Positions 20,115 through 29,945 of a stretch of DNA of 64,000 nt are shown here, one piece after another (positions within the stretch are counted from its first letter, which is position 1; each line of letters opens with the position of its first letter). Under the pieces are notes generated by a model. It was given only the letters and a program-made list of their open reading frames with translations. It had not been told where the DNA came from and searched no databases. Origin of the DNA: Anolis sagrei (lineage: Eukaryota > Chordata > Lepidosauria > Squamata > Anolidae); NCBI RefSeq assembly GCF_037176765.1, contig NC_090025.1:93981006-94045005 (forward strand), in the 5' to 3' direction. The translations under genes and the position numbers were made by a program.

Positions 20115-20938
20115 AGGATGACAAAATATGTACATCTTGCATCTTTGTATGTTTGCCATATGGCATGTCATGGTATGGTATGCCCTAAGGTTGGTTCAAT
20201 TTTGGTTTCACTTGATCTGTTTCTCAAATAAATACTACTGATTGAAGTTAATGAAGTCTGATGAAGGCTCACAGAGTATATGAGGTTGTTCATATCTTTA
20301 GGGGGGAAATAGTGTCTGAGTTCAAGCTATAATATAACTTGAATATTCTACGCCACATTATTCCTTAAAACTTTGTCTCACCTGCCATCTTAATGCTTTT
20401 GATATTTGTGTTTACTGCATTTATTATTTGCTAAATGACAAAAATAAAATATTTCTGGGAAGCATACTGATTTGTAGTTTCAGTTGAATGATGAGGTTAG
20501 CAGCTAAAGGTCAATGGCTTCTCCCACACAGTTTTTCATCTAATGCACCATAATGCCAAATTAGTGAAAGCAAGCTAATCCTGAGGGCATATGCTAATTG
20601 TTATATTCTACTAGACAAAGGCATCTGTTTAGAATTGCCTTTTGAAAAAACAGTGGTGGTTAATATCTGATTAGAGGCATATGATACAAGTACCTTTTTG
20701 CCACATCATGGCACAGTACATTTGGACCTTTGTCTGCGCAATCCTTTTTAAAAAGCCCTTTTCGGACTCTCTAGACAAAAAAGGCTCCACCAGATAATAT
20801 TTTTTTCCTGACAGTGTATTTTTGACATATTTTCCCCAGATTATGTCAGGAAAACGAATTTAGGGGGCTTGTCGGAAGCAACCTATCTTGGAAATGTTTG
20901 AAAGATAACACCTAACTGCCAATGTCCTCAGGAACGTC
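20115..20938. other. unassigned AT-rich sequence
   Basis: The first about 80 bases continue the CATATGGCATGTCATGG-type tract seen upstream of the CR1. The rest is not recognised. Confidence 0.45.
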
Positions 20939-20956
20939 TAGAAATAAAAAAAACAA

Positions 20957-21528
20957 CATTTGACAGCTAAAACCTCACAACTTTTAAAGAATAATTATGA
21001 GTCAGTTTGGAAAGATATCCGTAAAAAGTTAGATAACTGGAAACACATGAACTTAAGCCTGCTAGGCAGAATAGCTGCCATTCGAATCCTTCATTCGAAT
21101 CATTCTCAAGATTAGGGAATACATGGACATGGACGACTTGGCAAATTTGGTTTATGATAAAAACAAGAAGAAAACGATTGACTGGCAACCGTTAAGGAAA
21201 TACCTAGAAGAAAAGAAAAGTATCCAGATATAATAAAAAGTGAAGGTGTCATAAATATACCACATGAACTCAGGAAGCAAGTATTTCGGGGTTTTTTTTA
21301 ACCCTGTAGACTATATTGGAAGTCAACACTTTATGTTTAATCGCTTATCCACATCACTCCCCTCTCATATCCCCCACTCTCCCACCCTCTATCTCCCTAT
21401 AATTGTAACTGTATTCCCCTGCTCTCTATTTTTTTCTTTCTCTTCTCCTTTTCTCCCCCTCCCCTAATACGGAATGTCATAATGTCATAATTTATGGAAA
21501 ATCTGTACAATAAAGAATATTAAAAAAA
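20957..21528 (+). mobile_element. L1 LINE, 5'-truncated
   Basis: The ORF2 tail includes LDNWKHMNLSLLGRIAAIRI, a conserved L1 segment. The 3' UTR has a pyrimidine-rich tract and ends AATAAAGAATATTAAAAAAA. A direct repeat TAGAAATAAAAAAACAAC flanks it (about 20939-20956 with one extra A, and 21529-21546), consistent with an L1 target duplication. Confidence 0.85.
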
Positions 21529-21546
21529 TAGAAATAAAAAAACAAC

Positions 21547-22078
21547 AGCACAATAAAATGCACAATAAAACAAATAAGTCAGCCAAAACATCTGTTATGA
21601 TGTTGACACCCAGCAATAACAAAAAGAAAGACACAAGTGTACATCAAGGAGTTAATAACCCTTGGAAAAGGATGGCATTAGCCTAGTGCCACAGTGCTAA
21701 TGAAAATGCTGTGACCTCCTTTATTAAGCCATGGATGGCTGCAGATGTGTGTTAGTGAGAGAGCAGAAGGTAAATCTGAAGTAGAAAAATGATATGCAGA
21801 AAGCAGATGTATACTTTGAATGTCACCTTTCCCTACACACTCCTTCCCTCAATTCTCTTCTGGCAAGATTCCCAAAATGTCAGTAACACTGGTTAACAGA
21901 AATCAGGGGTTGGTTGTGTGTGTTTATTTTTAAAAAATCCCAAAACAAAAAGAGAACAATTTCACTTTAAATCATGCCATCCTTCTTGTTTTGTGGTATG
22001 GCATGTCCTTAAAAAATCACCTGTGCATAACTTTGTTATAATCCACCTCGGAGCTTATGATCATCAAGGGAGCCCTGC
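21547..22078. other. unassigned sequence
   Basis: No feature recognised. Confidence 0.4.
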
Positions 22079-22086
22079 TCTCGATC

Positions 22087-22379
22087 CAGGCATGTAGCCG
22101 GGGGGGGGGGGGGGGGGGGGCTGGGGCTTGAGGGGCTTCAGCCTCATGGTGGTTCGCGAAAAGGCCTTACTGGTGCATTCTTTAAACTGTTATGTTTATT
22201 CATATCATGATCTGATCACCATACTCAATATATCCCATATGCATGGGGGTATTGGGGTAATGATACAAAAGGTTTGCTAGGCTAGACCCTCTTTCACTCA
22301 GACTCAGCCCCCCGAGCCCCCCCTGAAAAAAATTCAGCCCCCCCCCCCCCCCCGAAACGAAATCCTGGCTACAGGCCTG
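22087..22379. mobile_element. non-autonomous hAT element with homopolymer runs
   Basis: Ends CAGGCATGTAGCC and GGCTACAGGCCTG are inverted repeats. The 8-bp target duplication is TCTCGATC (22079-22086) and TCTTGATC (22380-22387), one difference. The interior is framed by a long G run on the left and a long C run on the right. The unique core (TTATTCATATCATGATCTGA, TCAATATATCCCATATGCAT) recurs at 63184-63468. Confidence 0.85.
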
Positions 22380-22387
22380 TCTTGATC

Positions 22388-22890
22388 CCACCATTCTTGC
22401 AAGCATGATTGGTGAGGATGAAAGACAGAGCCTTCTCGGTGGTGCCCCCCTCCCCCCGGTCTGTGGAACACACTTCCGAGTCAAATTAGGGTGGCTCCCT
22501 CTCTCCTCTCCTTTAGAAAAAAAGCCCAAATCATGGCTGTGGGACCAAGCATTCAGGCAATAGATGCAGCAGTAATAATGCAATGACACATGAGAATTGA
22601 CAACTGACAGGCCTCGGAATGGCACTCTGGGCTCTGATTTGGATTTGGACTTTTTTGTGTTTTTAATATTTTAATGGATATTTTATAATTTGATGTTTTC
22701 ATTTAATGTTTAATTTGTGATTGTATTGCTAACGCTTTGTTTTGTTGTTGGCATCTAACGGTTGCCAGTTGTAAGCCGCCCTGAATCCCCCCTTGGGGGT
22801 TGAGAAGGATGGAATATAAATGTTATATATATATAAATTATAGCTGCTTTGAGTCTTCTTCCAGAGAGATAAAGTGGGGTATAAATAATA
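22388..22890 (+). mobile_element. L2 LINE 3' end
   Basis: Coding relic (AFSVV, LWNTLPSQIR-like and KPKSWLWDQAFRQ in changing frames), then an L2 3' UTR with GTAAGCCGCCCTGAATCCCC and TTGGGGGTTGAGAAGG. A second similar tail (AAAGTGGGGTATAAATAATA) follows at once, ending in ATA/ACA repeats. Confidence 0.75.
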
Positions 22891-22899
22891 ATAATAACA

Positions 22900-23261
22900 A
22901 CAGCAGCAACAACAACTTGTGTCTGTTTTCATTTTGCTTTTCTTTGGGGTTAAGCCTGTATCTGTTGACAGCCCAGGAACAGGAATGATATAGTATATGT
23001 GAACAATGTGGTTCCTCCACTGAGTACATTGCAAGATCAGATCCATACCTGGCCACTTGTCTGAATCCTGTGTTGTAAAATATTGGTTTCAGACTGGGGC
23101 ACTGTACCCAGTGTGCCGATCACCACTGGGACCACCTTGACTGGTTTGTGCCAGAGTCTTTGCAGTTCGATTTTTAAATCCTCATATCGTGTCAGCTTTT
23201 CCAGCTGTTTCTCTGCAATCTTCTTGTCACCTGGGATTGCAACATTAACAATCCATACTTG
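22900..23261 (-). mobile_element. R4-like non-LTR retrotransposon, 3' fragment
   Basis: The minus-strand frame reads VNVAIPGDKKIAEKQLEKLT, RYEDLKIELQRLWHKPVKVV and PVVIGTLGTVPQ, resembling the C-terminal end of Dong/R4-type reverse transcriptases. The 3' flank continues through TGGCCAGGTATGGATCTG. A 52-bp piece of that flank (23005-23056) recurs beyond the PLE at 24201-24252. The clade assignment is from memory. Confidence 0.65.
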
Positions 23262-23316
23262 GGTTGTTGTAGGTTTTTTCAGGCTATATGGCCATAGTCT
23301 AGAGGCATTCTCTCCT

Positions 23317-23351
23317 GACGTTTCGCCTGCATCTATGGCAAGCATCCTCAG
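23317..23351 (-). ncRNA. hammerhead-ribozyme-like motif
   Basis: Minus-strand CTGAGGA, GCTTGC/GCAGGC stem, GAAACGTC, in the left terminal unit of the PLE remnant. Confidence 0.6.
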
Positions 23352-24109
23352 AGGTAGTGAGGTCTGTTGGAAATAGGAAAATGGGTTTATATATCTGTGG
23401 AATGACGGGGGTGGGGCAAAGAGCTCTCTGCTGAAGCTAGGTGTGAATGTTTCAGCTGACCACCTTCATTAGCATTGGGACCACCAAACGCAGCGCCCAA
23501 ACATGAATCAAGGAACATGAAAGGCAATGCAGACTACTTCAACCAGAGAAGTCAGCCATAGCAGAGCACCTGATGAACCAGCCTGGACACAGCATATTAT
23601 TTGAGAACACAGAAATGCTGGACCACTCTCACAACCTTCATGTCAGACTACACAGAGAAGCCATTGAAATCCACAAGCATGTGGACAATTTCAACAGAAA
23701 GGAGGAAACCGTGAAAATGAACAAAATCTGGCTACCAGTATTAAAAAAAACTCTAAAATTGCAACAGCACAACAACAGAGAGGAAACAAACAAGGACATC
23801 TCATCACCTCTCAACAAAAGTTGGCTCCAGGCACTATCAGGCCATTATATGCTAATCAAGGTGATCAGTTGCTACCAGTATTAAAAAACTCAAAAATTAC
23901 TACAGCAAAACAGCAGAGAGGAAACAACCAGGCACATCTTAACACCTCTCAACAGAAATTTTCCCAGGCTCAGCCAGGCCTTCAAATGCTAATGAAGGTG
24001 GTCAGCTGAAACATTCACACCTAGCTTCAGCAGAGAGCTCTTTGCCCCACCCCAGTTATTCCAGAGATATATAAACCCATTTTCCTAGTTTCAACAGACC
24101 TCACTACCT

Positions 24110-24144
24110 CTGAAGATGCTTGCCATAGATGCAGGCGAAACGTC
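24110..24144 (+). ncRNA. hammerhead-ribozyme-like motif
   Basis: Plus-strand CTGAAGA (fits CTGANGA), GCTTGC/GCAGGC stem, GAAACGTC, in the right terminal unit of the PLE remnant. Confidence 0.6.
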
Positions 24145-24252
24145 AGGAGAGAATGCCTCTAGACCATGGCCATATAGCCCGAAAAAACCTACAAGAACCT
24201 AATGTGGTTCCCGCACTGAGTGCATTGCAAGAACAGATCCATACCTGGCCAC

Positions 24253-24373
24253 AACATCAAGGCAGAAAATCCCACGATATCTGCTTTGAACTGGGTTATC
24301 TGAGCCCATATTCAGATAATGTGGGATTTTCTGCCTTGATATTCTGGGATATAGGGCTGTGTGGAAGGGTCCT
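24253..24373. mobile_element. Harbinger-like short element, partial
   Basis: ATCAAGGCAGAAAATCCCAC is mirrored by GTGGGATTTTCTGCCTTGAT, and the right end GGCTGTGTGGAAGGGTCC matches the inverted repeat of 38883-39331. The left terminus is missing. Confidence 0.65.
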
Positions 24374-24842
24374 AGGGCTCCAAAGCTTGCTTGGGTTTTG
24401 TGTCAATGTCTCTCTCCCGCCTTCCAAATAGGAGCTTTGCCCAGCTGTGGAGAGAAGGGTTGCCTTTCCTTCTGAGGCGCCTTCTGAGGCCACATTGGTG
24501 TGTGCCAGGCGAAAAGAGAAGGATGCGCGCGCGCCAGATTCGGGGACGCCTGATGTCATCGCCGGAGGATGATGAGACACCGGCGCGCGCGCGGGGTTGA
24601 GGATGCTCGAGAGGAGAACGGGCCCTTCTCCCCGCGCATGCGCTCTCCGCGCCCTCTTCATTAATTCCCCCCCCCCCCGCTTCCCTCAGGCCCCTCCCTC
24701 GCTCCCCACCGCTGTGTCACTCATTGGCTTTGTCAGTTCCCCCCACAGTTGCTACCCAGGAGGCGGCGAACAGGTGAAGAAGCCTTGCTGCCTGTTCAGC
24801 CCTGAGAGGGAAGGAAGGAAGGAAGGAGGGAAGCTGAGGAGA

Positions 24843-24869
24843 ATGAGGCAAGCGGGGAGCGCGCCCTAA
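24843..24869 (+). CDS. short upstream ORF in the putative 5' leader
   Basis: ATG at 24843 encodes MRQAGSAP and then TAA, 78 bases before the putative main start. If the leader covers it, it could lower translation of the main frame. This is inference from position only. Confidence 0.35.
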   Translation: MRQAGSAP

Positions 24870-24947
24870 GGAGCCCAAGCGGTCCAGAGAGGCTGGAGGT
24901 GGCGACGCAGAAGGCAGAGGAAGAGGAGGCGAAGCAGCCCGGTCCGG

Positions 24948-25076
24948 ATGGAGGCGGCCAAGCCTGGAGGGAAGCGCCTCTTCCTCCTCTGGGCGGCTCT
25001 CCTCTGCTGCCAGGCGGCCCGGAGCGTGGGCGCAGTGGCATCTCCCGCCAACCCGCCTTTGCCTCAGTGCCAGGAG
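24948..25076 (+). CDS. first coding exon of a secreted or membrane protein, gene not identified
   Basis: ATG at 24948 opens a 43-codon frame: basic start MEAAKPGGKR, hydrophobic LFLLWAALLCCQ, then AARSVGAVASPANPPLPQCQE. This is a classical signal peptide with likely cleavage near AARSVGA. It ends at the splice donor GAG|GTGAGAG (GT at 25077), leaving phase 0. The start context has G at +4 but C at -3, so another start is possible. It lies at the 3' edge of a CpG island. No further exon was found downstream, so the first intron probably runs through the rest of the window. The protein family could not be recognised from 43 residues. Confidence 0.65.
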
Positions 25077-25217
25077 GTGAGAGAGAGAGGGGGGGGGGGG
25101 GGGCTGGAGCAGAATTGGGAACAACTCTCAATGGAAGCCAGGCAGGGAAGAGTCAAGACCTCAGGGTGTTGGAACAAGTTGGCTTTCTTTTTTCCTACTA
25201 CCTGCCACCTAAGGGGA

Positions 25218-26777
25218 TAGCATAGAATCATAGAATCAAAGAATTGGAAGAGACCTCATGGGCCATCCAGTCCAACCCCATTCTGCCAAGAAGCAGGAAT
25301 ATTGCATTCAAATCACCCCTGACAGATGGCCATCCAGCCTCTGTTTCAAAGCTTCCAAAGAAGGAGCCTCCACCACACTCCAGGGCAGAGAGTTCCACTG
25401 CTGAACAGCTCTCACAGTCAGGAAGTTCTTCCTCATGTTCAGATGGAATTTTATTTATTTATTTATTTATTATTTGAACTTATATGCCGCCACTCCCCTG
25501 GGGCTCGGAGCAACTTACAAGAATGGCTAAAATCTAACAAATTTAAAAACAGCAATATCAAACATTAAAAGCCTGTCGAAACAGGTATGTCTTACATGCC
25601 CTGCAGAAAGCTGGTAAGTCCCGCAAGGCATGGACTTCAGGTGGCTGAGTATTCCAGAGTGATGGTGCCACTGCTGTGAAGGCTCTGCGTCTGGTTGCTG
25701 TTAGATGCAAGGTCTTGACACTGGGGACTTCCAATAGATCTTGGTCCTCAGAATGGAGGGATCTCTGGGGTTGGTAGAGGGTGAGGCGGTCCCTCAGGTA
25801 CATCAGTCCCAGACCATGCAAGGCCTTAAAGGTGAGTACCATCACTTTGAAAGTGATCCGGTGCTCAATTGGTAACCAATGCAGCTGTAGATTGGTGTTA
25901 TGTGGCATCTCATCGGAATTCCCGCAAGAAGCCGAGCAGCTGCATTTTGTACCAACTTGAGCTTCCGGATCACCGACAGAGGGAGGCCAATGTAGAGGGC
26001 GTTACAGTAGTTCAGTCTTGAGATGACCGTAGCCTGGATCACCATAGCTAGGTCGTCCCTGGACAGGTAGGGGGCCAGCCGTCTAGCCTGCCGCAGATGA
26101 AAAAAGGCGGTTCTGCTAACGGCGGAGACCTGGGCCTCCATCGTCAGCAGAGGGTCCAAAAGGACTCCCAGACTCTTTACCAATGATGACAGGCGTAGCG
26201 CCTCGCCATCTTGTAGTTTGAAGCCATTGTTCCACGTCCTAGTCTCCAGGGAAGCAGAAAACAAGCTTTCTCCCTCCTCCCTGTGGCTTCCTCTCACATA
26301 TTTATACATGGTTATCATATCTCCTCTCAGCCTTCTCTTCTTCAGGCTAAACATGCCCAGCTCCTTAAGCCACTCCTCATAGGGCTTGTTCTCCAGACCC
26401 TTGATCATTTGAGTCGCCCTCCTCTGGACACATTCCAGCTTGTCAATATCTCTCTTGAATTGTGGTGCCCAGAATTGGACACAATATTCCAGGTGTGGTC
26501 CAACCAAAACAGAATAGAGGGGTAGCATGACTTCCCTAGATCTAGACACTATGCTCCTATTGATGCAGGCCAAAATCCCATTGGCTTTTTTGCCGCCACA
26601 TCACATTGTTGGCTCATGTTTAACTTGTTGTCCACGAGGACTCCAAGATCTTTTTCACACGTACTGCTCTCGAGCCAGGCATTGTCCCCCATTCTGTATC
26701 TTTGCATTTCGTTTTTCCTGCCAAAGTAGAGGGGTAGCATTACTTCCCTAAATCTAGACACTATGCTCCTATTGATG
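25218..26777 (-). mobile_element. CR1 LINE 3' part, split by an L2 and rearranged
   Basis: The plus strand begins with the reverse CR1 end (CATAGAATCATAGAATC) at about 25222 and runs to 25446, resumes at about 26209 and continues to 26777. The minus-strand frame shows [20 protein letters not shown] and [20 protein letters not shown]. The L2 at 25447-26208 is inserted in it. At 26726-26777 the words GTAGAGGGGTAGCATTACTT and CTATGCTCCTATTGATGCA, already seen at 26516-26570, come again, so a piece is duplicated. Confidence 0.9.
25447..26208 (-). mobile_element. L2 LINE 3' end inserted into CR1
   Basis: The minus-strand frame includes [60 protein letters not shown] and VAPSLWNTQPPEVHALRDLP. The TTTATTTATTTATTT tail is at 25447-25475 on the plus strand. 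CR1 sequence lies on both sides, so L2 arrived second. Confidence 0.9.
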
Positions 26778-26824
26778 CATGGGTGACTGTCCCTTTAAGA
26801 GTAGAGAAGCGCCCCTCTTATAGC

Positions 26825-26897
26825 CACAGCAGACCCCTTTGTGGTTCTGCCTTCCCATCACAATCACAAACTTAAGAGCTGGCAATACACTCTTTTA
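26825..26897 (+). repeat. long direct repeat, left copy
   Basis: Begins CACAGCAGACCCCTTTGTGG and ends ACACTCTTTTA. It pairs with 28408-28483 (about five differences, one small gap). It abuts the 3' tail of the LINE at 26898-28405. Confidence 0.85.
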
Positions 26898-28405
26898 CTT
26901 ACTTACTTAGGCGATCCCTCGTAGTCCGAGGATGATGGTCCTCCAAGAGTGGTATCCTGGGGGTGGGTCCATAGGTAGCTGTGGAGCCCTATTTTTGATC
27001 TGCATCTTCTCCCACAGTGAGGTCATTGGTTTCCAGGTGCAAGGCAGTCTCAGTCAGGGTAGGCTTGACACGCCTTCCTCTTGGCACGTTTCTCTCTTTA
27101 ACCCTCCATTAGTGCCTCTTTAAATTCTGCAGCACTGCTGGTCACAGCTGACCTCCAGCTGGAGCGGTCAAGGGCCAGGGCTTCCCAGTTCTCAGTGTCT
27201 ATGCCAGAGATTTTAAGGTTGGCTTTGAGCCCATCTTTAAATCTCTTTTCCTGTCCAACAACATTCCGTTTTCCGTTGTTAAGTTTGGAATAGAGCAACT
27301 GCTTTGGGAGATGGTGGTCGGGCATCCGGACAACGTGGCTGGCCCAGCAGAGTTGATGGTGGAGGACCATCGCTTCAGTGCTGGTGGTCTTTGCTTCTTC
27401 CAGCATGCTGACATTTGTCCGCTTGTCTACCCAAGAGATTTGCAGGATTTTCCAGATAAAGCGCTGATGGAATCGTTCCAGGAGTTGCATGTGATGGATT
27501 ATATGCCAGTATAGATTCATATAATCCAGTTGAAAGCAGATAATGTGGATTATTTGATTTGATGATCTGGATTATATACCAGTGTAGAAAGGACCTTAGT
27601 GGCCCATCAGCTTGGCTTTTGTTTTGCAACAGTCCGCTTGTCTTCCCAAGAGATTGCAGGATTTTCCAGAGGCAGCGCTGATGGAATAGTTCCAGGAGTT
27701 GCATGTGAAGTCTGTAGACAGTCCATGTTTCACAGGCATATAACAGGGTTGGGAGGACGATAGCTTTATAGACAAGCACCTTGGTATCCCTACGGATGTC
27801 CCAGTCCTCAAACACTCTCTGCTTCTTTCGGGAAAATGCTGCACTCGCAAAGCTCAGGTGATGTTGTATTTCGGTATTGATATTGACTTTGGTGGAGAGG
27901 TGACTGCCAAGGTAGCGGAAATGGTCAACATTTTCTAATGTTACACCATTAAGCTGTATTTCTGGCATTGGAGAGGGATTGGCTGGTGACTGCTGGAACA
28001 GCACCTTGGTTTTCTCGATGTTCAATGACAGGCAGAGCTTCTCGTATGCTTCTGCGAAGCTTTTTAGGGTGGCTTGTAGATCTTCTTCTGAATGCGCACA
28101 GATGACGTTGTCATCAGCATATTGGAGTTCTATAACAGATGTTGTAACCTTGGTTTTGGCTTTCAGTCTGCTGAGGTTAAACAGCTTGCCATCTGTCTGA
28201 TAGATGATTTCCACTCTGGTGGGAAGCTTTCCACCAACAAGGTGAAGTATCATAGTGATGAAGATGGAGAATAAAGTTAGGATATTAACACACCCCTGTT
28301 TGACACCTGATTCCACCTTAAATGGGTCACTTTGGGAGCCATTGCTGTCCAAGACGGTTGCCATCATGTCATGAAAGAGCCGCAGGATGTTCACAGATTT
28401 GTTAG
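26898..28405 (-). mobile_element. non-LTR retrotransposon, 5'-truncated, with TAAG tail
   Basis: On the minus strand the RT reads VESGVKQGCVNILTLFSIFI, VIELQYADDNVICAHSEEDL (YADD, catalytic), NVDHFRYLGSHLSTKVNINT, VLPTLLYACETWTVY and, after an interruption, ISWVDKRTNVSMLEEAKTTS and ALALDRSSWRSAVTSS. The 3' end is ATCGCCTAAGTAAGTAAG. The fragment 27419-27494 and 27629-27725 overlap in content (CAGCGCTGATGGAAT in both or nearly so), so part of the coding region is present twice around a small insertion. The style is RTE-like but I do not assign a clade. Confidence 0.85.
27495..27598. mobile_element. short palindromic element inside the LINE
   Basis: GGATTATATGCCAGTATAGA and CTGGATTATATACCAGTGTAG form imperfect inverted ends; it resembles the element at 43403-43550. 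It lies exactly where the two overlapping LINE pieces meet. Confidence 0.55.
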
Positions 28406-28407
28406 GG

Positions 28408-28483
28408 CACAGCAGACCCCTTTGTGGTTCTGCCTCCCCATCACACTCACAAACTTAAGAGCTGGCAATACATTCATCTTTTA
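28408..28483 (+). repeat. long direct repeat, right copy
   Basis: Second copy of the repeat at 26825-26897. It lies beyond the truncated 5' end of the LINE, so the two may be an unusually long target duplication. Confidence 0.85.
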
Positions 28484-28561
28484 TATTAATCGCAAGATCA
28501 ATATTCCTTTTTTGTTTTTTAATCAGGAGAAACAGCAATATCCAAAAACCAAGAGATGCCT

Positions 28562-28594
<33 letters not shown>

Positions 28595-28747
28595 TTTATT
28601 TATATACCACTCCATCTCCCCAAGGGGACTCAGAGTGGTTCCCAGGTAACATCACAAAACATACAAAGTAAAAATAACATAACCATATGATTAACAAAAC
28701 AAAATATAAACATACAAATTGTCGCCATAACTCACATATATTAAAAG
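28562..28747 (-). mobile_element. L2 LINE 3' end with ATA microsatellite
   Basis: ATAATAATA run followed by TTTATTTATATACCACTCCA and CTCCCCAAGGGGACTCAGAG, the reverse L2 terminus. Confidence 0.8.
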
Positions 28748-29009
28748 GAGCCCCCCCCCCCCCCCGGTGGCGCAGTGGGTTAAACCCCTGTGCTGGCAGG
28801 ACTGAAGACCGACAGGTCACAGGTTCGAATCCGGGGGGAGCGCGGATGAGCTTCCTCTATCAGCTCCAGCTCCTCATGCGGGGATATGGGAGAAGCCTCC
28901 CACAAGGATGGTAAAAAATATCAAAACATTCAAGCATCCCCTGGGCAACGTTCTTGCAGACAGCCAATTCTCTCACAACAGGATGCTCCTGACACGACCA
29001 AAAAAAAAG
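28748..29009 (+). mobile_element. tRNA-derived SINE with CTGACACGA tail
   Basis: The head GGTGGCGCAGTGGGTTAAAC has the A box, and the B box GGTTCGAATCC is at 28822-28832. The body CAGCTCCAGCTCCTCATGCG, the CTGGGCAACGTTCTTGCAGA segment and the end CTCCTGACACGACC plus A run define the family. A poly-C run precedes it. Other copies: 34859-35122, 36977-37235, 41579-41780. Confidence 0.9.
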
Positions 29010-29151
29010 GTATCTCCACTGAAGCTTTCTCATCAACTCTGTTTCCACAGCAAGCCATTTTTTTTCAAAATCCAATTATCATAGGAACAGAAAATGAGAT
29101 GACATCTTTTGAACAGGGGCACAGGCAGCAGAGCAAACTTCACAGGGGTGC

Positions 29152-29272
29152 TAATAATAATAATAATCTTTATTTATACCCCGCCACCATCTCCCCAATG
29201 GGGACTTGGAGCGGCTTACATGGGGCCAGGCCCGAACAACATATTACAGCAAAATAAAACCAAAACATTATT
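29152..29272 (-). mobile_element. L2 LINE 3' end fragment
   Basis: ATAATAATA, TTTATTTATACCCCGCCACC, ATCTCCCCAATGGGGACTTG: reverse L2 terminus. Confidence 0.8.
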
Positions 29273-29339
29273 ATCCTATGAGTATTCCAGAATGTGTTTT
29301 AGAATGGTAGCTGACTCACTTCATTGCAGATATAGGAGT

Positions 29340-29945
29340 AGAAATGAGAACTTCCTTGCTCATATCTGGATATGTTTAGCTTGGAGAAGAGAAGCTTGAG
29401 AGGAGACATTATAGCCATGTTTAAATGTTGGAAAGGATGTCACATTGAGGAGAGAGCAAGCTTGTTTTCTGCTGTTCTGGTGAATAGTGATGCATCTACA
29501 CTGTAAAGTTAATGCAGTTTGACATTATTTTAATTGCCATGGTTCAATGCTATGGAATCATGGGAGATGTAGTTTTACATAGCCTTTAGTCTTCTCTGCT
29601 AAGGAGTGATGATGTCTCAGCTTGCAACTTTCATTATTCCACAATATTGAATCATAGCAATTGAAGTGGTGTCAAATTGCATTAATTCTATAGAGTAGAT
29701 GCACAGAGGAATTGATTAAAATCGGAGGAGAAGAGATTGCTTTTGAGTATTAGGAAGAACTTCTTGGTAAGAGCTGTTTGGCAGTGGAATAGGCTGCCTA
29801 GGAGTGTGGTGGAGTTTCCTTCTCTGGAAACTTTAAAATAAGGCTGAATGGCCATCTGTCAGGAATGCTTTGATTGTGTTTTCTTGTGTAGCAAGAGGTT
29901 GGAGTGGACAGATCTTGGAATTTCTTCCAATTATAGAGTTCTCTG
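29340..29945 (+). mobile_element. old CR1 3' end, interrupted by a short DNA element
   Basis: GGATATGTTTAGCTTGGAGA to CTTGTTTTCTGCTGTTCTGG, then after 29704 GTATTAGGAAGAACTTCTTG, GGCAGTGGAATAGGCTGCCT and GGCTGAATGGCCATCTGTCA. It is more diverged than the CR1 at 15431-20114. Confidence 0.85.
29489..29704. mobile_element. short DNA element with GATGCATCTACACTGTA ends
   Basis: Begins GATGCATCTACACTGTAAAG and ends AATTCTATAGAGTAGATGCA (inverted). The interior contains GCTATGGAATCATGGGAGAT. It is inserted in the old CR1, and a fuller relative is at 35793-36016. Superfamily not certain. Confidence 0.75.

Larger units (their letters stand above)
23262..24200 (+). mobile_element. Penelope-like element remnant with inverted terminal units
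   Basis: A frame within (about 23540-23750) has AIAEHLMNQPGHSILFENTE and HREAIEIHKHVDNFNRKEET, the end of the GIY-YIG endonuclease domain of PLEs. It is bounded by the terminal unit in inverted orientation: GGTTTTTTCAGGCTATATGG on the left and CCATATAGCCCGAAAAAACC on the right. Each end carries a hammerhead-like motif. About 137 bp (from about 23730) is present twice in tandem. It is broken and lacks the reverse transcriptase. Confidence 0.8.
24480..25080 (+). promoter_or_regulatory. CpG-rich promoter region of a host gene
   Basis: The only long stretch dense in CG (GCGCGCGCGCC at about 24527, CCGGCGCGCGCGCGGGG at about 24580, many CG pairs to 25060) in an otherwise CpG-poor window. No TATA box is evident. 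A strong island ending at a signal-peptide exon with a splice donor is what a vertebrate promoter looks like. The transcription start cannot be placed. Confidence 0.75.

Noticed and set aside
26825-28483. LTR element with 73-bp direct repeats
   Set aside because: The enclosed RT is of the non-LTR type with a TAAG tail, and the repeats lack LTR signals.
28748-29009. tRNA gene at the SINE head
   Set aside because: The same head recurs at three other places with the same non-tRNA body and A tail.
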